Origin: Hahella chejuensis KCTC 2396
GTDB taxonomy: Bacteria; Pseudomonadota; Gammaproteobacteria; Pseudomonadales; Oleiphilaceae
Direction: 5' to 3'
Length of the DNA stretch: 64,000 nt
NCBI RefSeq assembly: GCF_000012985.1
Contig: NC_007645.1
Span: 1,178,001 to 1,242,000 of the forward strand
In this document: positions 43,585-52,669 of the stretch, piece by piece
How the letters are laid out: each line of letters begins with the position of its first letter
How positions within the stretch are numbered: the first letter of the stretch is position 1
The notes under the pieces: generated by a model
Told to the model about the DNA's origin: nothing
What the model saw: the letters and a program-made list of their open reading frames with translations, nothing else
The model's database searches: none
Translations under genes and position numbers: made by a program

Positions 43585-45549
43585 ATGAAGGAGCCTTTGA
43601 TTGAAATAAGCGCCCTGAACCGTATTTTTCAGGCTGGTGAGCAGCAGGTCGCAGTGCTTAAGGACATCGACCTGAAAATTTATCCGGGGGAAATGGTCGC
43701 TATCATGGGGACGTCGGGCTCTGGAAAGTCCACGCTCATGAATATCCTGGGATGCCTGGATCGCCCCAGCAGCGGCAGCTACAGAATCAGCGGTCGTGAA
43801 ACCCGGGAACTGGATGACAATGAGCTGGCGGCGCTGCGCCGTAATCACTTCGGCTTTATCTTTCAGCGTTATCATCTCTTGTCCCACCTGGATGCTTTGG
43901 GCAATGCGGAACTGGCGGCGGTTTACGCCGGAGTTTCCAAAAGCTCGCGCCGGGAGCGTGCGCACATGTTGCTGTCGCGTCTGGGGTTGGAGGAGCGTTG
44001 TGAGCACAAGCCCAGCCAGCTTTCCGGTGGCCAGCAGCAGCGGGTGAGCATCGCCCGAGCGCTGATGAACGGCGGCGAAGTCATTCTGGCGGACGAGCCC
44101 ACCGGAGCGCTGGATACGCGCAGCGGTCAGGAAGTGATGGCGGTGTTGCGGGAGCTGCATCAGCAGGGGCATACCGTCATTATCGTTACCCATGATCCGC
44201 TAGTTGCGGCGAAAGCGGAGCGCATCATTGAGATTCAGGACGGCGAAATTATCGCCGACCGGGTGAACCCTGCTTCGGAATTGGAAACGTCCGCGTCGTC
44301 TGCGACGGACGCTGCTTCGGCGGCAGGCCGCAAAGAGACGAGAGGCGCCTGGCTTGGGCGTTTCTCTGAAGCCTTCAAAATGGCTTGGGTCGCCATGACG
44401 TCTCATCGGTTGCGAACGCTGCTGACCATGCTCGGCATCATTATCGGCATTACCGCTGTGGTGAGTATTGTCGCCATTGGCGAGGGCGCCAAGCAGAAAG
44501 TCATCAGCGATATTAATTCGATCGGCGTCAATACTATTGAGATTTTTCCAGGTAAAGACTGGGGAGATGAACGAGCCGCAGCCATTGATACGTTGGTGGC
44601 TGCAGATGTTGAGGCGCTACAGGCGCAGCCTTTTGTCGACAGCGTGACGCCCAGCATCGTCAATAGTCAGCAATTGCGTTACCGCAATGTCGCTGTCAAT
44701 GTGAACATCAACGCCGTCGGCGAGCAGTTCTTCCGTGTAAAAGGGCTGGTCGTTGCGGAAGGCCGGCCGCTGCTGCGGGAAGATATTCGCACCCAGGCGC
44801 AGGTGGTGGTGATCGACAGCAATACGCGCGGAAAACTGTTCGCAGCTGAAGATGACCCCATTGGCAAAGTGATCTTGATCGGCGCCTCGCCCTGGACTGT
44901 GATCGGTGTGGCGGAGGATAAAAGCGATATGTTCGGAGGCGGCGGTAATCTGTCTGTGTGGATGCCCTACAGTTCCGCCACGACCCGCCTGATTGGCAGA
45001 CAAAACTTCAGCTCCATTATCGTCCGCACGCCGGATGGACTCTCCAGCGCAGTGGCGGAGCAAGGCATCATTCGCTTGCTGACCGTGCGCCATGGGGTAA
45101 AGGATTTTTTCACCTTCAGCACCGACAGTATTTTGAAGGCGGTGGAGAAAACCACGACAACCTTGACCTTACTGGTGTCCTCCATTGCTGTCATTTCTTT
45201 GATCGTCGGCGGCATTGGCGTCATGAATATCATGCTGGTGTCCGTTACCGAGCGCACCCGTGAGATTGGCATTCGCATGGCGGTCGGCGCCCGGCAAAGC
45301 GACATATTGCAGCAGTTTCTGATTGAAGCGGTAATGGTGTGTCTGATCGGCGGGGGCATTGGCATTTTGTTGTCTTTCGGCGTGGGCGCTCTGTTTTCGT
45401 TGTTGGTGCAGGATATGCAAATGTCGTTTTCCGTCACGGCGATAGTGTCGGCAGTGGTTTGCTCTTCCCTGATTGGCGTGTTGTTCGGCTTTTTGCCTGC
45501 GCGCAATGCGGCGCGGCTTGATCCGATTGAAGCCTTGGCGCGGGAGTGA
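43585..45549 (+). CDS. macB: MacB-like ABC transporter (ATPase fused to permease)
   Basis: 654 residues. N-terminal ATPase with Walker A GTSGSGKS (42-49), signature LSGGQQQR and Walker [13 protein letters not shown]. Four transmembrane helices are arranged as one after the ATPase ([19 protein letters not shown]) and three at the C-terminus, separated by the large periplasmic domain typical of MacB. It acts as a mechanotransmission exporter of peptides, macrolides or lipoproteins from the periplasm. ATG with an appropriate gap after macA. Natural substrate not readable. Confidence 0.93.
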   Translation: MKEPLIEISALNRIFQAGEQQVAVLKDIDLKIYPGEMVAIMGTSGSGKSTLMNILGCLDRPSSGSYRISGRETRELDDNELAALRRNHFGFIFQRYHLLSHLDALGNAELAAVYAGVSKSSRRERAHMLLSRLGLEERCEHKPSQLSGGQQQRVSIARALMNGGEVILADEPTGALDTRSGQEVMAVLRELHQQGHTVIIVTHDPLVAAKAERIIEIQDGEIIADRVNPASELETSASSATDAASAAGRKETRGAWLGRFSEAFKMAWVAMTSHRLRTLLTMLGIIIGITAVVSIVAIGEGAKQKVISDINSIGVNTIEIFPGKDWGDERAAAIDTLVAADVEALQAQPFVDSVTPSIVNSQQLRYRNVAVNVNINAVGEQFFRVKGLVVAEGRPLLREDIRTQAQVVVIDSNTRGKLFAAEDDPIGKVILIGASPWTVIGVAEDKSDMFGGGGNLSVWMPYSSATTRLIGRQNFSSIIVRTPDGLSSAVAEQGIIRLLTVRHGVKDFFTFSTDSILKAVEKTTTTLTLLVSSIAVISLIVGGIGVMNIMLVSVTERTREIGIRMAVGARQSDILQQFLIEAVMVCLIGGGIGILLSFGVGALFSLLVQDMQMSFSVTAIVSAVVCSSLIGVLFGFLPARNAARLDPIEALARE

Positions 45550-45597
45550 TTGATGCACGGTAATCACATGCAGTTTGGAGTAAAGCGGGAGAGTCTC

Positions 45598-46989
45598 ATG
45601 GGCGCGAGCGGGAAAAAACACTTAGCCCTTTTATTGCTGTCCTCCGTGTTGTTGACGGGGTGCGAAGGGCTGGCGCGTTCACAGTATGTCCAACCGCAAT
45701 TGGAGCTGCCCGCATCCTGGAGTTATGCGCCAGTGAGTGGGGAGCAGGCGTTGGCGTCCGAGCAATGGTGGCGAGCCTTTCAAGACGAGGAGTTGAACAG
45801 CCTGATCGAGCGTGCGCTGCAAAGCAACAGCGACATGGCTTTGGCGGCGTTGAAAGTGCGACAGGCGCGGCTGCGCGCCGGCATTGCCGACGGCAACCTG
45901 ACGCCAGACGTCAGCGCGCAGTTCAGCGCTTCCCGGGAGCGCAATATTGACGCGCATACCAGCAGCAAGTCCTTTGGTTCCTCCCTTGGATTGAGCTATG
46001 AGATTGATCTCTGGGGGAAACTGTCCAGCGCCCGTGACACGGCTCATTGGGAAGCGATGGCGACGGAACAGGAGCGGGCTGGCGCCGCGTTGACGTTGAT
46101 CGGAACCACTGCAAATCTGTATTGGCGGCTGGCTTACCTGAATGAGTCTATCGCCGCCAGCGAGGCGTCGTTGGAGTACACGGCCAAGGCATTGGAGTTG
46201 GCCCAAGTTAAACATCGTAGCGGCGCGGTCTCCAATTTGGACTTGATCCAGGCTGAGCAGAATCTGGCGAGTCAGCGCGCTTCGTTGACCACACTGCGGC
46301 AGGACAAAGTGGAAGCGCAAAACGCTCTGGCGATACTGTTTGATCAGCCGCCGGAGAACGCTGTGCCGGCTCCGCAGTCATTGCCGACTATGGCGATGCC
46401 GGTCCTGCCTTTGGCTACCCCCGCTGCGTTACTGGCGCGAAGGCCTGATATGCAGGCTGCGGAGATGCGTCTGCGCAGCGCTTTGGCGGATACGGACCAC
46501 AGCCGCGCCAGTTATTATCCCAGTTTCAGCTTGACTGGTTCGCTGGCGACGGGCGGTTCAGAGCTGGCGGATATATTGCGCAACCCCGTTGCGTCCCTGG
46601 GCGCAGGGCTGAGTCTGCCCTTTATCCAGTGGCGGCAGACGCAATTGAATATTCAAGTCTCAGAGGCGGCTTATGAGCTGGCGGTGATTGAATTCAGACA
46701 GAAACTCTATTCGGCGCTGGCGGAGGTGGAGAACAAACTTTCCGCCAGAACGCAGTTGATGGCTCAGGAAGACGCGTTGCGCACTTCCTTTGCGTTGGCT
46801 TCCGAAGCGGAGCGTCTGGCTGAGGTGCGCTACCGCTCCGGTGCCACCGGCGTGCAGGCGTGGTTGGATCAACAGGAAACTCGACGTTCTGCGCAATTGC
46901 AATTGACCGCCAATCGTCTGGCGCAGTTGCAGAATATGATGGCGTTGTATCAGGCGCTGGGAGGAGGTTTTTCAGAGGGCCTGAACTAG
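45598..46989 (+). CDS. NodT-family outer-membrane factor lipoprotein
   Basis: 463 residues from the ATG at 45598, with GGGAGAG upstream; this start places a lipoprotein signal first (ALLLLSSVLLTGC). An earlier reading from 45550 would bury it. Two repeated helical halves (EQWWRAFQDEELNSLIERAL; LGLSYEIDLWGKLSS) are typical of TolC/NodT channels, the outer-membrane exit for the MacAB pair upstream. The TAG stop shares the palindrome CTAG with the stop of the convergent acyltransferase gene. Confidence 0.9.
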   Translation: MGASGKKHLALLLLSSVLLTGCEGLARSQYVQPQLELPASWSYAPVSGEQALASEQWWRAFQDEELNSLIERALQSNSDMALAALKVRQARLRAGIADGNLTPDVSAQFSASRERNIDAHTSSKSFGSSLGLSYEIDLWGKLSSARDTAHWEAMATEQERAGAALTLIGTTANLYWRLAYLNESIAASEASLEYTAKALELAQVKHRSGAVSNLDLIQAEQNLASQRASLTTLRQDKVEAQNALAILFDQPPENAVPAPQSLPTMAMPVLPLATPAALLARRPDMQAAEMRLRSALADTDHSRASYYPSFSLTGSLATGGSELADILRNPVASLGAGLSLPFIQWRQTQLNIQVSEAAYELAVIEFRQKLYSALAEVENKLSARTQLMAQEDALRTSFALASEAERLAEVRYRSGATGVQAWLDQQETRRSAQLQLTANRLAQLQNMMALYQALGGGFSEGLN

Positions 46990-48359
46990 CCGGCGGATCT
47001 GGCTTTGGCCAGCGCTTGCAGCTCTGCAAATGCGTCGACAAAGTGGTTGGCCAGTTTGTCCGGGTCAGGTATCAGTCCCTGATCTACTGCGACGCCGAAT
47101 TGAATCGCTCCGTTGTAACTGATAACGCTGAGGCTGACGCCAACCTCTCCGGATTGCGGCGCCCAGATCATGGGCGTCAGTAATTTGCTGCCAGCCAGAT
47201 ACAGCGCTTGTTTGGGGCCGGGTACATTGGTGATCACCATAGACGCTTTTCTGCTCAAGGTCTCCAATGCGGTCTGCTCCAGAAAATCCGGACCTTTGCC
47301 AAGCAACCCAAGTAATCCATAAAACGCTTTCGCCTGTTGGGAATGTTTAAGCGCCAGCATATCGCGACGCACTGCTTCAAAGCGTTCCGCCACGTCATGA
47401 ATTCCGATTGGCAGTGGCGCAATCACTAGACCGAACTGATTGCCCAGAGCGTCGATTGGCTCGTCCATCGGGCGCAAGTTAAAAGGTACGGCGGCGTGAA
47501 TGGTGTCCACATCCAGCTCAATGCAACGTTCCACCAGATAGTATCTCAAGGCCCCGGCGGCGGCGCACAACAACACATCATTGATGGTCGCTTTCAACGC
47601 TTTGGCGGTTTGCTTTACCTGTAAGAAGTCCAATGGCTGCGCCCACGCCAATCGCTTTCTTCCGCTTAGCGCGCCTTTAAAACAGGTGGCGGGATCTGCC
47701 GGCAACGCCGCTACGCGGGCGACTTCTGATCCCATCGCGACGCCTTGCCGCGCAATCTCCAGAATCTGCTCAGGATGTCGCGCCAGAGACATGCCTTCCT
47801 CTATGATTTCCTGTCCAATATGCATGGCTTTGGCGGCGATTCCGCTCCAGGAGGCCGGCTTTGTGGGCAGAGAGGCGTTCGGCGGAGGGGAGCGTTCATG
47901 ATTCTGGTCCGCCAGGGATAATAGAACGCGAGTCAATGCAATACCATCCGCGATGCAGTGGTGTACGCGGATGATCATTGCGGAACCGCTCTTATAGCGG
48001 TCAATTAAGTGCACTTGCCAGAGCGGTTTGCTGAAGTCCAGCGGCGTGCTGCTGATGTCGCTGGCGAAGTTTTGCAGATCCTGCTGATTTCCAGCGCCAG
48101 GCAACCCGACCAGATGTACATGATTGTCGATATTAAAGTTAGTGTCGTCGCGCCAGAAGTAGCCATGCTCGGTTTTATGCACTGTCTGCCGAAAGCGGGG
48201 CAGGGGAAGCAAGCGGGCAGTGAATAATTGCTTGAGCGCGTTGGCGTGGACGGGGCTCTCCATGACCAGCACGATGCAGATCATCATCAGGTTGGCGGGA
48301 CGCTCCATGCGCAACCAGGCGGTGTCTACCGCCGACATTGGCTCTCCATGTGGTTTCAT
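46986..48359 (-). CDS. Wax ester synthase/diacylglycerol acyltransferase (WS/DGAT)
   Basis: 457 residues (436-450 if a nearby in-frame ATG at 48338 is used). The acyltransferase motif HHCIADG (near residue 130) is intact, with the family's other marks: PLWQVHLIDRYKSG, NDVLLCAAAGALR, TNVPGPKQALYLAGSKL. It makes wax esters or triacylglycerols from acyl-CoA for storage, a common trait in marine hydrocarbon-related gammaproteobacteria. It is monocistronic and convergent with the efflux operon. Confidence 0.92.
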   Translation of the reverse strand: MKPHGEPMSAVDTAWLRMERPANLMMICIVLVMESPVHANALKQLFTARLLPLPRFRQTVHKTEHGYFWRDDTNFNIDNHVHLVGLPGAGNQQDLQNFASDISSTPLDFSKPLWQVHLIDRYKSGSAMIIRVHHCIADGIALTRVLLSLADQNHERSPPPNASLPTKPASWSGIAAKAMHIGQEIIEEGMSLARHPEQILEIARQGVAMGSEVARVAALPADPATCFKGALSGRKRLAWAQPLDFLQVKQTAKALKATINDVLLCAAAGALRYYLVERCIELDVDTIHAAVPFNLRPMDEPIDALGNQFGLVIAPLPIGIHDVAERFEAVRRDMLALKHSQQAKAFYGLLGLLGKGPDFLEQTALETLSRKASMVITNVPGPKQALYLAGSKLLTPMIWAPQSGEVGVSLSVISYNGAIQFGVAVDQGLIPDPDKLANHFVDAFAELQALAKARSAG

Positions 48360-48522
48360 AGCCGCCTCGTCAAAGCTGTCTGTGATTGAATGAGGTTAGA
48401 TAGGGCGTTATGCGTGGCTGGCTTATTAAAGGCGTGCGCAAACGCTTACTTTGACGGATAAGTATGGTTGGGGAGTGGCGTTAGCTCAACCCGATGCGAC
48501 AATGAAGTGAGATAAAGAGGAG

Positions 48523-48555
48523 AGTCAGGATAAGAACGTCTTTCCTATCCTGACT
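48523..48555 (-). terminator. Hairpin downstream of smpB
   Basis: AGTCAGGATA (48523-48532) and TATCCTGACT (48546-48555) form a perfect 10-bp stem a few bases after the smpB stop on the minus strand. Only a weak pyrimidine tract (CTCCTCTTTAT) follows. A probable smpB terminator. Confidence 0.65.
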
Positions 48556-48558
48556 GTG

Positions 48559-49041
48559 TCACTGCTTAACATGATCGCGGATAACGCGTTGTTTCTGGCG
48601 GTTCCAGTCGCGCTCTTTTTCGGTCTCGCGCTTGTCGAAATCCTTCTTGCCTTTCACCAGGGCAATTTCGCATTTCACTTTATTGCCTTTCCAGTAAAGT
48701 GCCAAAGGCACGCAAGTGTGGCCGGTCTGAGACACGGCTCCAATCAGCTTGTTCAACTCACGACGATGCAACAATAACTTACGAGTGCGAGTGGGGTCAG
48801 CGATGACGTGAGTGGAGGCTTCCTTCAACGGCGTGATGTGGGCGCCTAACAACCAGGCTTCACTGTCTTTCAGTAATACATAGGAATCCACCAACTGACA
48901 CTTGCCGGCGCGCAGGCTTTTGACTTCCCAACCGGTCAGCGCGAGGCCGGCTTCGAACTTTTCAACAATGTGATAGTCGAAGCGGGCCTTTTTATTCAGG
49001 GCGATAGTGGACCCGGTATTTTTGTTTTTGGCTTGACTCAT
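48559..49041 (-). CDS. smpB: SsrA-binding protein SmpB
   Basis: 160 residues, the usual length. Motifs: [39 protein letters not shown], and the basic C-terminal tail ([20 protein letters not shown]) that enters the ribosomal A-site. It partners tmRNA in rescuing stalled ribosomes; the ssrA gene itself is not in the window. Divergent from the transporter gene. Confidence 0.96.
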
Positions 49042-49204
49042 ATTTCCTTAAGATTCTCGGACAAAGTCGGCTATTGTAAATTAACCTGATCCATATGGCT
49101 AAGGTCTCCTGACTTGGGTCCGCATAATCCGCTACAATGCGCCATCGTCGTCGACGTAGAATTCCGTCGAATCTCTCAATTGCTGTGAATTAACGGATGT
49201 CTGA

Positions 49205-50770
49205 GTGCCTTTGAATTCAAAAGTTGGAATGCTCTTGCAGGGCCGTGACCGCTGGGTCAGGCAGCGCACGTTCGTCATGGCGGGCGTGGGCGCCGTCGTG
49301 GGATTCGCCAATATTTGGACATTTCCTTCTCTGATGGCGGAATACGGCGGTCTCGCTTTCCTGCTCGCTTACGCCTTGGCGTTGCTGACTCTGACGCTGC
49401 CCCTGGCGGTACTGGAAATCGGGCTGGGCCGTTATGTTCGACGCAACCCTGTCGACGTTTTGCAAAGCGTCGGCGGACAAAGCTCAGGGTTTTCTTTGTG
49501 GCGCTGGACAGGCGCGCTGATGGTGGTCGCCGCTTTGCTGACGGTGGTGATCTATTCATTGGTGGCGGGGATGGGGCTGTCTTACGCATTAAAGTCCGCT
49601 TTCAGTGAATTTCAGGGAATTGAGTCCGGCGCCATGCCGGCCGTGCTGGGCGCCTTGCAGCAGAACACCACCGTTATGATTATCTGGCTGAGCGTGTTTA
49701 TTGGTCTGGTGTTTCTCATTTCAGTGAAGGGCGTTTATCACGGCCTGGAAAAAGCGATGTTGTATATCGTTCCGCTGATGTTCGTGATGTTGGCGTTGAT
49801 GCTGGTTTACAGTGCGCGTTATGGCGATCTGGGCGGCGCGCTCAGTTATCTGTTTTCATTTGAATCAATTTCACTCTCCTGGGCGGGCGTACTGGCCGCC
49901 TACAAATACGCCTTTTTCTCTTTGTCCATTGGCGCAGGCGTCATGATGGTGTTGGGCGCCTATATGCCTAATCATGGCAAAGTGGGACGTTCAGTTTTGA
50001 TCATTTCGTTTGCTGACCTGTTGGTTGGCGCTGTCGCGGGACTGGTGGTGCTGTCCTGGCTGTTAAAAGCGGAATTGCCTCCTGACCAGGGGTTCTCTTT
50101 GGTCTTTCAATCGCTTCCGTTGGCGTTGGGTCAATTGCCGATGGGAACTGTGTTCGGCGTATTATTTTTTATCTTTTTTACACTGGCCGCCTGGAGCTCC
50201 GCCGTTTTCCTGATTGAGCCCGGCGTCGCCTGGTTACAGGAAAGATATTCTTTATCCAGGGTGAGCGCGGCGTCCATTACGCATGTGGCGGTATGGGGGC
50301 TGGGCGCATTGTTGGTCATGTCCATGGCGGGACATCGGCATTGGCAATTGGCGGGTATGCCGCTGTTCAGTATGCTGCAGTTTGTAGTGTCCACGATTTT
50401 GCTGCCGGTTGCAGGCTGTCTGCTGACAGTCTTGTGCGGATATGTGCTGCCCTATGAGCGGCTCGCCCAGGCCTTGCGCCTCAGCCCTGAACAGAGATTG
50501 TTTCGTTGGGGTTATCCGCTGTTGAGATACTTTTGTGTTCCTGTGTTGATTGTTATACAAATCTCCATGGTTTTTGATTTACTGCTGCACAGCTGTGAAT
50601 TCACCGCCCCGAAAAATGGCGGGCTTTGCTCGGAAGAAGTCGTGAGTAGCGGCAAGGAAGTCTTGGAAGAGGTTGAACCTGAAGAGATGGATTTAGTGAA
50701 ATCCGCCCCGGTGAACCCGGAAGTAAATGTTGAAAACGTAGAAGAGGAGAATGAGGTTGCCCCAGATTAG
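49205..50770 (+). CDS. SNF-family sodium-dependent transporter
   Basis: 521 residues, GTG start (an ATG at 49229 is possible). The first helix carries the neurotransmitter-sodium-symporter hallmark VVGFANIWTFPSLMAEYGGL (Gly, Asn, Trp, Phe-Pro) and the second PLAVLEIGLGRYVR. About 11-12 hydrophobic helices follow, then a strongly acidic cytoplasmic tail of ~45 residues. It would import an amino acid or amine with Na+, fitting a marine lifestyle. Its stop overlaps the ratA start by 20 bases, so the two are coupled. Confidence 0.9.
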   Translation: MPLNSKVGMLLQGRDRWVRQRTFVMAGVGAVVGFANIWTFPSLMAEYGGLAFLLAYALALLTLTLPLAVLEIGLGRYVRRNPVDVLQSVGGQSSGFSLWRWTGALMVVAALLTVVIYSLVAGMGLSYALKSAFSEFQGIESGAMPAVLGALQQNTTVMIIWLSVFIGLVFLISVKGVYHGLEKAMLYIVPLMFVMLALMLVYSARYGDLGGALSYLFSFESISLSWAGVLAAYKYAFFSLSIGAGVMMVLGAYMPNHGKVGRSVLIISFADLLVGAVAGLVVLSWLLKAELPPDQGFSLVFQSLPLALGQLPMGTVFGVLFFIFFTLAAWSSAVFLIEPGVAWLQERYSLSRVSAASITHVAVWGLGALLVMSMAGHRHWQLAGMPLFSMLQFVVSTILLPVAGCLLTVLCGYVLPYERLAQALRLSPEQRLFRWGYPLLRYFCVPVLIVIQISMVFDLLLHSCEFTAPKNGGLCSEEVVSSGKEVLEEVEPEEMDLVKSAPVNPEVNVENVEEENEVAPD

Positions 50771-51188
50771 TCGTAGTGCGCTGGTCACATACTCTGCTGA
50801 GCGCATGTATGATCTGGTGAATGACGTGCGCGCCTACCCTGAGTTCCTGCCCTGGTGTGGAATGACGGAAGTGATCCAAGAGAGTTCTGATGAAATGCTT
50901 GCGCGTATCCAGGTCAGTAAGGGCTCGGTAAGACATGCTTTTACTACCCGTAATAGTTTGGTGCGTCCCTCAGAAATCATCCTGACATTGGTGGATGGAC
51001 CTTTTCGCAAGCTTCAGGGTCGTTGGAGCTTCCTGGCGTTGGATGAGGCTGCCTGTAAAGTGGCGTTGGCGCTGGAATATGAGCTGACCGGCGCTTTAAC
51101 AGGGGTGGCGCTTGGCCCCGTGTTTTCTCAGGCGGCTGGTACGATGGTGGATGCGTTCTGCAAGCGCGCGCAGGCGATATATCGTTAG
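50751..51188 (+). CDS. ratA: RatA/COQ10-type START-domain protein
   Basis: 145 residues; the ATG at 50751 has GAAGAGGAG just upstream and lies inside the end of the transporter gene. The helix-grip fold is clear (SALVTYSAERMYDLVNDVRAYPEFLPWC … TTRNSLVRPSEIILTLVDGP). RatA/PasT binds ubiquinone-type lipids and, in E. coli, was reported to inhibit 70S assembly; both jobs are known from the family and neither is visible here. rnfH follows, the usual partner. Confidence 0.93.
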   Translation: MRLPQISRSALVTYSAERMYDLVNDVRAYPEFLPWCGMTEVIQESSDEMLARIQVSKGSVRHAFTTRNSLVRPSEIILTLVDGPFRKLQGRWSFLALDEAACKVALALEYELTGALTGVALGPVFSQAAGTMVDAFCKRAQAIYR

Positions 51189-51265
51189 GCCGCGCATACT
51201 TTGTATTATGAGTCGGGCTTATTTGATGGATGACGGAATGCTGATGTGTAGAAGCGAGCGTGAGC

Positions 51266-51556
51266 ATGGATAAATTAAAAATTCAGGTGGAAGTGGCTTA
51301 TGCTTTGCCTGAGCAGCAAAAGATCATTCCTCTGGCCGTGGTGGAGGGCACAACCGCCTACGAAGCCGTCCAGATGTCCGGCATTACTCATTTCTTTCCA
51401 CAGATCGAGCTGGACTCAGCAAAAATGGGGATATTCGGTAAGTCCATCCCGGAGCCTAAATCCCATGCTTTGAGAGAGGGCGACCGAGTGGAGATATACC
51501 GGCCGCTCAAAATTGACCCGAAACAGGCCCGACTGAATCGGGCCAAAAAGGGTTAG
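51266..51556 (+). CDS. rnfH: RnfH-family ubiquitin-fold protein
   Basis: 96 residues from the ATG at 51266 (GTG at 51260 possible). It has the RnfH marks KIQVEVAYALPEQQKIIPLAV, VGIFGK-type loop (MGIFGKSIPEP) and the C-terminal LREGDRVEIYRPLKIDPKQA RLNRAKKG. A small beta-grasp protein usually paired with ratA; also called PasI when viewed as antitoxin. Convergent with bamE. Confidence 0.93.
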   Translation: MDKLKIQVEVAYALPEQQKIIPLAVVEGTTAYEAVQMSGITHFFPQIELDSAKMGIFGKSIPEPKSHALREGDRVEIYRPLKIDPKQARLNRAKKG

Positions 51557-51588
51557 CCAAACTTAATCTAAGCTGTTTTGCTGAACGC

Positions 51589-52011
51589 TTAGTTGGTCGT
51601 TTTATAAACGTCCGTCTCTTCGACTGTCTCAGAAGGCTCAGCTTGGCCGCGGAGTTTGTAAGCTTTTCCAGGGTTCGCCAGATCAGCAGGCAGTAGCTTT
51701 GCTTTGGCAATATTCACCAGAATGTCATTCTCATATTCCAGAGTGATGTTCTGACGATAAATCTTACCGCCCGACAGCTGGATAGAATAGAAATAGGTGT
51801 CGTAGCTGGGATCAAGCGTGCTTTCCAATACTGGAGAACCCAATAGATACTGAACCTGACGACGGTTCATGCCGACTTTGAGTTGCTCCACAGCTTCTTT
51901 CTCCACGATGTTTCCCTGTTGGACATCTATTTTGTAGACGCCTGGGAAGGTGCAGGCTGTGAGAGTGTGTATAATAAGGAGGATTACAAGGGATCGTAAC
52001 TTTTGCATCAT
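51589..52011 (-). CDS. bamE: Outer-membrane assembly lipoprotein BamE
   Basis: 140 residues from the ATG at 52011 (adjacent ATG at 52008). The lipoprotein signal ends at LTAC. The fold is SmpA/OmlA: YKIDVQQGNIVEKEAVEQLK, GMNRRQVQYLLGSPVL and a short strand set to the end. It is a lipoprotein subunit of the BAM complex. A much longer upstream reading would cross the fur start and is a shadow. Divergent from fur with 79 bp between starts. Confidence 0.94.
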   Translation of the reverse strand: MMQKLRSLVILLIIHTLTACTFPGVYKIDVQQGNIVEKEAVEQLKVGMNRRQVQYLLGSPVLESTLDPSYDTYFYSIQLSGGKIYRQNITLEYENDILVNIAKAKLLPADLANPGKAYKLRGQAEPSETVEETDVYKTTN

Positions 52012-52090
52012 GGATATTTTTAAACTATCTTGGCGTGACGTGGAATGATAACTGATTGCCAACGATACTGGTATTGGGTTTCCCGGTAAA

Positions 52091-52501
52091 ATGACGAACG
52101 AAAACGTAGAACTGAAGAAAGCAGGCCTGAAAGTAACCCTTCCGCGGGTAAAGATTCTCAGTATTCTGGAAAACGCCGATAACCGGCACATGAGTGCGGA
52201 AGATGTTTATAAGGCGCTGCTGGAGGCGGGGGATGACGTAGGTTTGGCCACAGTCTATCGGGTTCTGACGCAATTTGAATCCGCAGGACTGATTCTTCGC
52301 CATAACTTCGAAGGCGCCCACGCGGTATTCGAGCTCAATCACGATGAGCACCATGACCACATGGTTTGTGCTGAAACCGGCGATGTTATTGAGTTCTTCG
52401 ATCCGGTTATTGAAAAGCGCCAAAAGGAAATCGCGGAAGAACATGGCTATGAAATTGTCGACCATAGCCTGACGCTGTATGTGAAACCAAAGAAGAAATA
52501 G
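52091..52501 (+). CDS. fur: Ferric uptake regulator Fur
   Basis: 136 residues. Winged helix (LKVTLPRVKILSILENADNR, MSAEDVYKALLEAGDDVGLA TVYRVLTQFE) followed by the metal site HHDHMVCAETGDVIEFFD. The second cysteine of the E. coli CxxC is absent (Cys-Ala-Glu-Thr), as in pseudomonads. Represses iron-uptake genes when loaded with Fe2+. Divergent from bamE and convergent with recN. Confidence 0.96.
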   Translation: MTNENVELKKAGLKVTLPRVKILSILENADNRHMSAEDVYKALLEAGDDVGLATVYRVLTQFESAGLILRHNFEGAHAVFELNHDEHHDHMVCAETGDVIEFFDPVIEKRQKEIAEEHGYEIVDHSLTLYVKPKKK

Positions 52502-52669
52502 CTTCTGTTTTGTTTGGATAGCACTGGGTAAACTTCGGGCGCTATCCTGTTCCCTCTTTCTTCCGCATAACTCTTCCCAAGCTCCTTGGCGTCACCCTCT
52601 ATATAGATAATCTTCAGGCAGCTTTATAAGGCTGTGAGCAATCACCCAAGGCGGCTCAAATAGCGGCGA

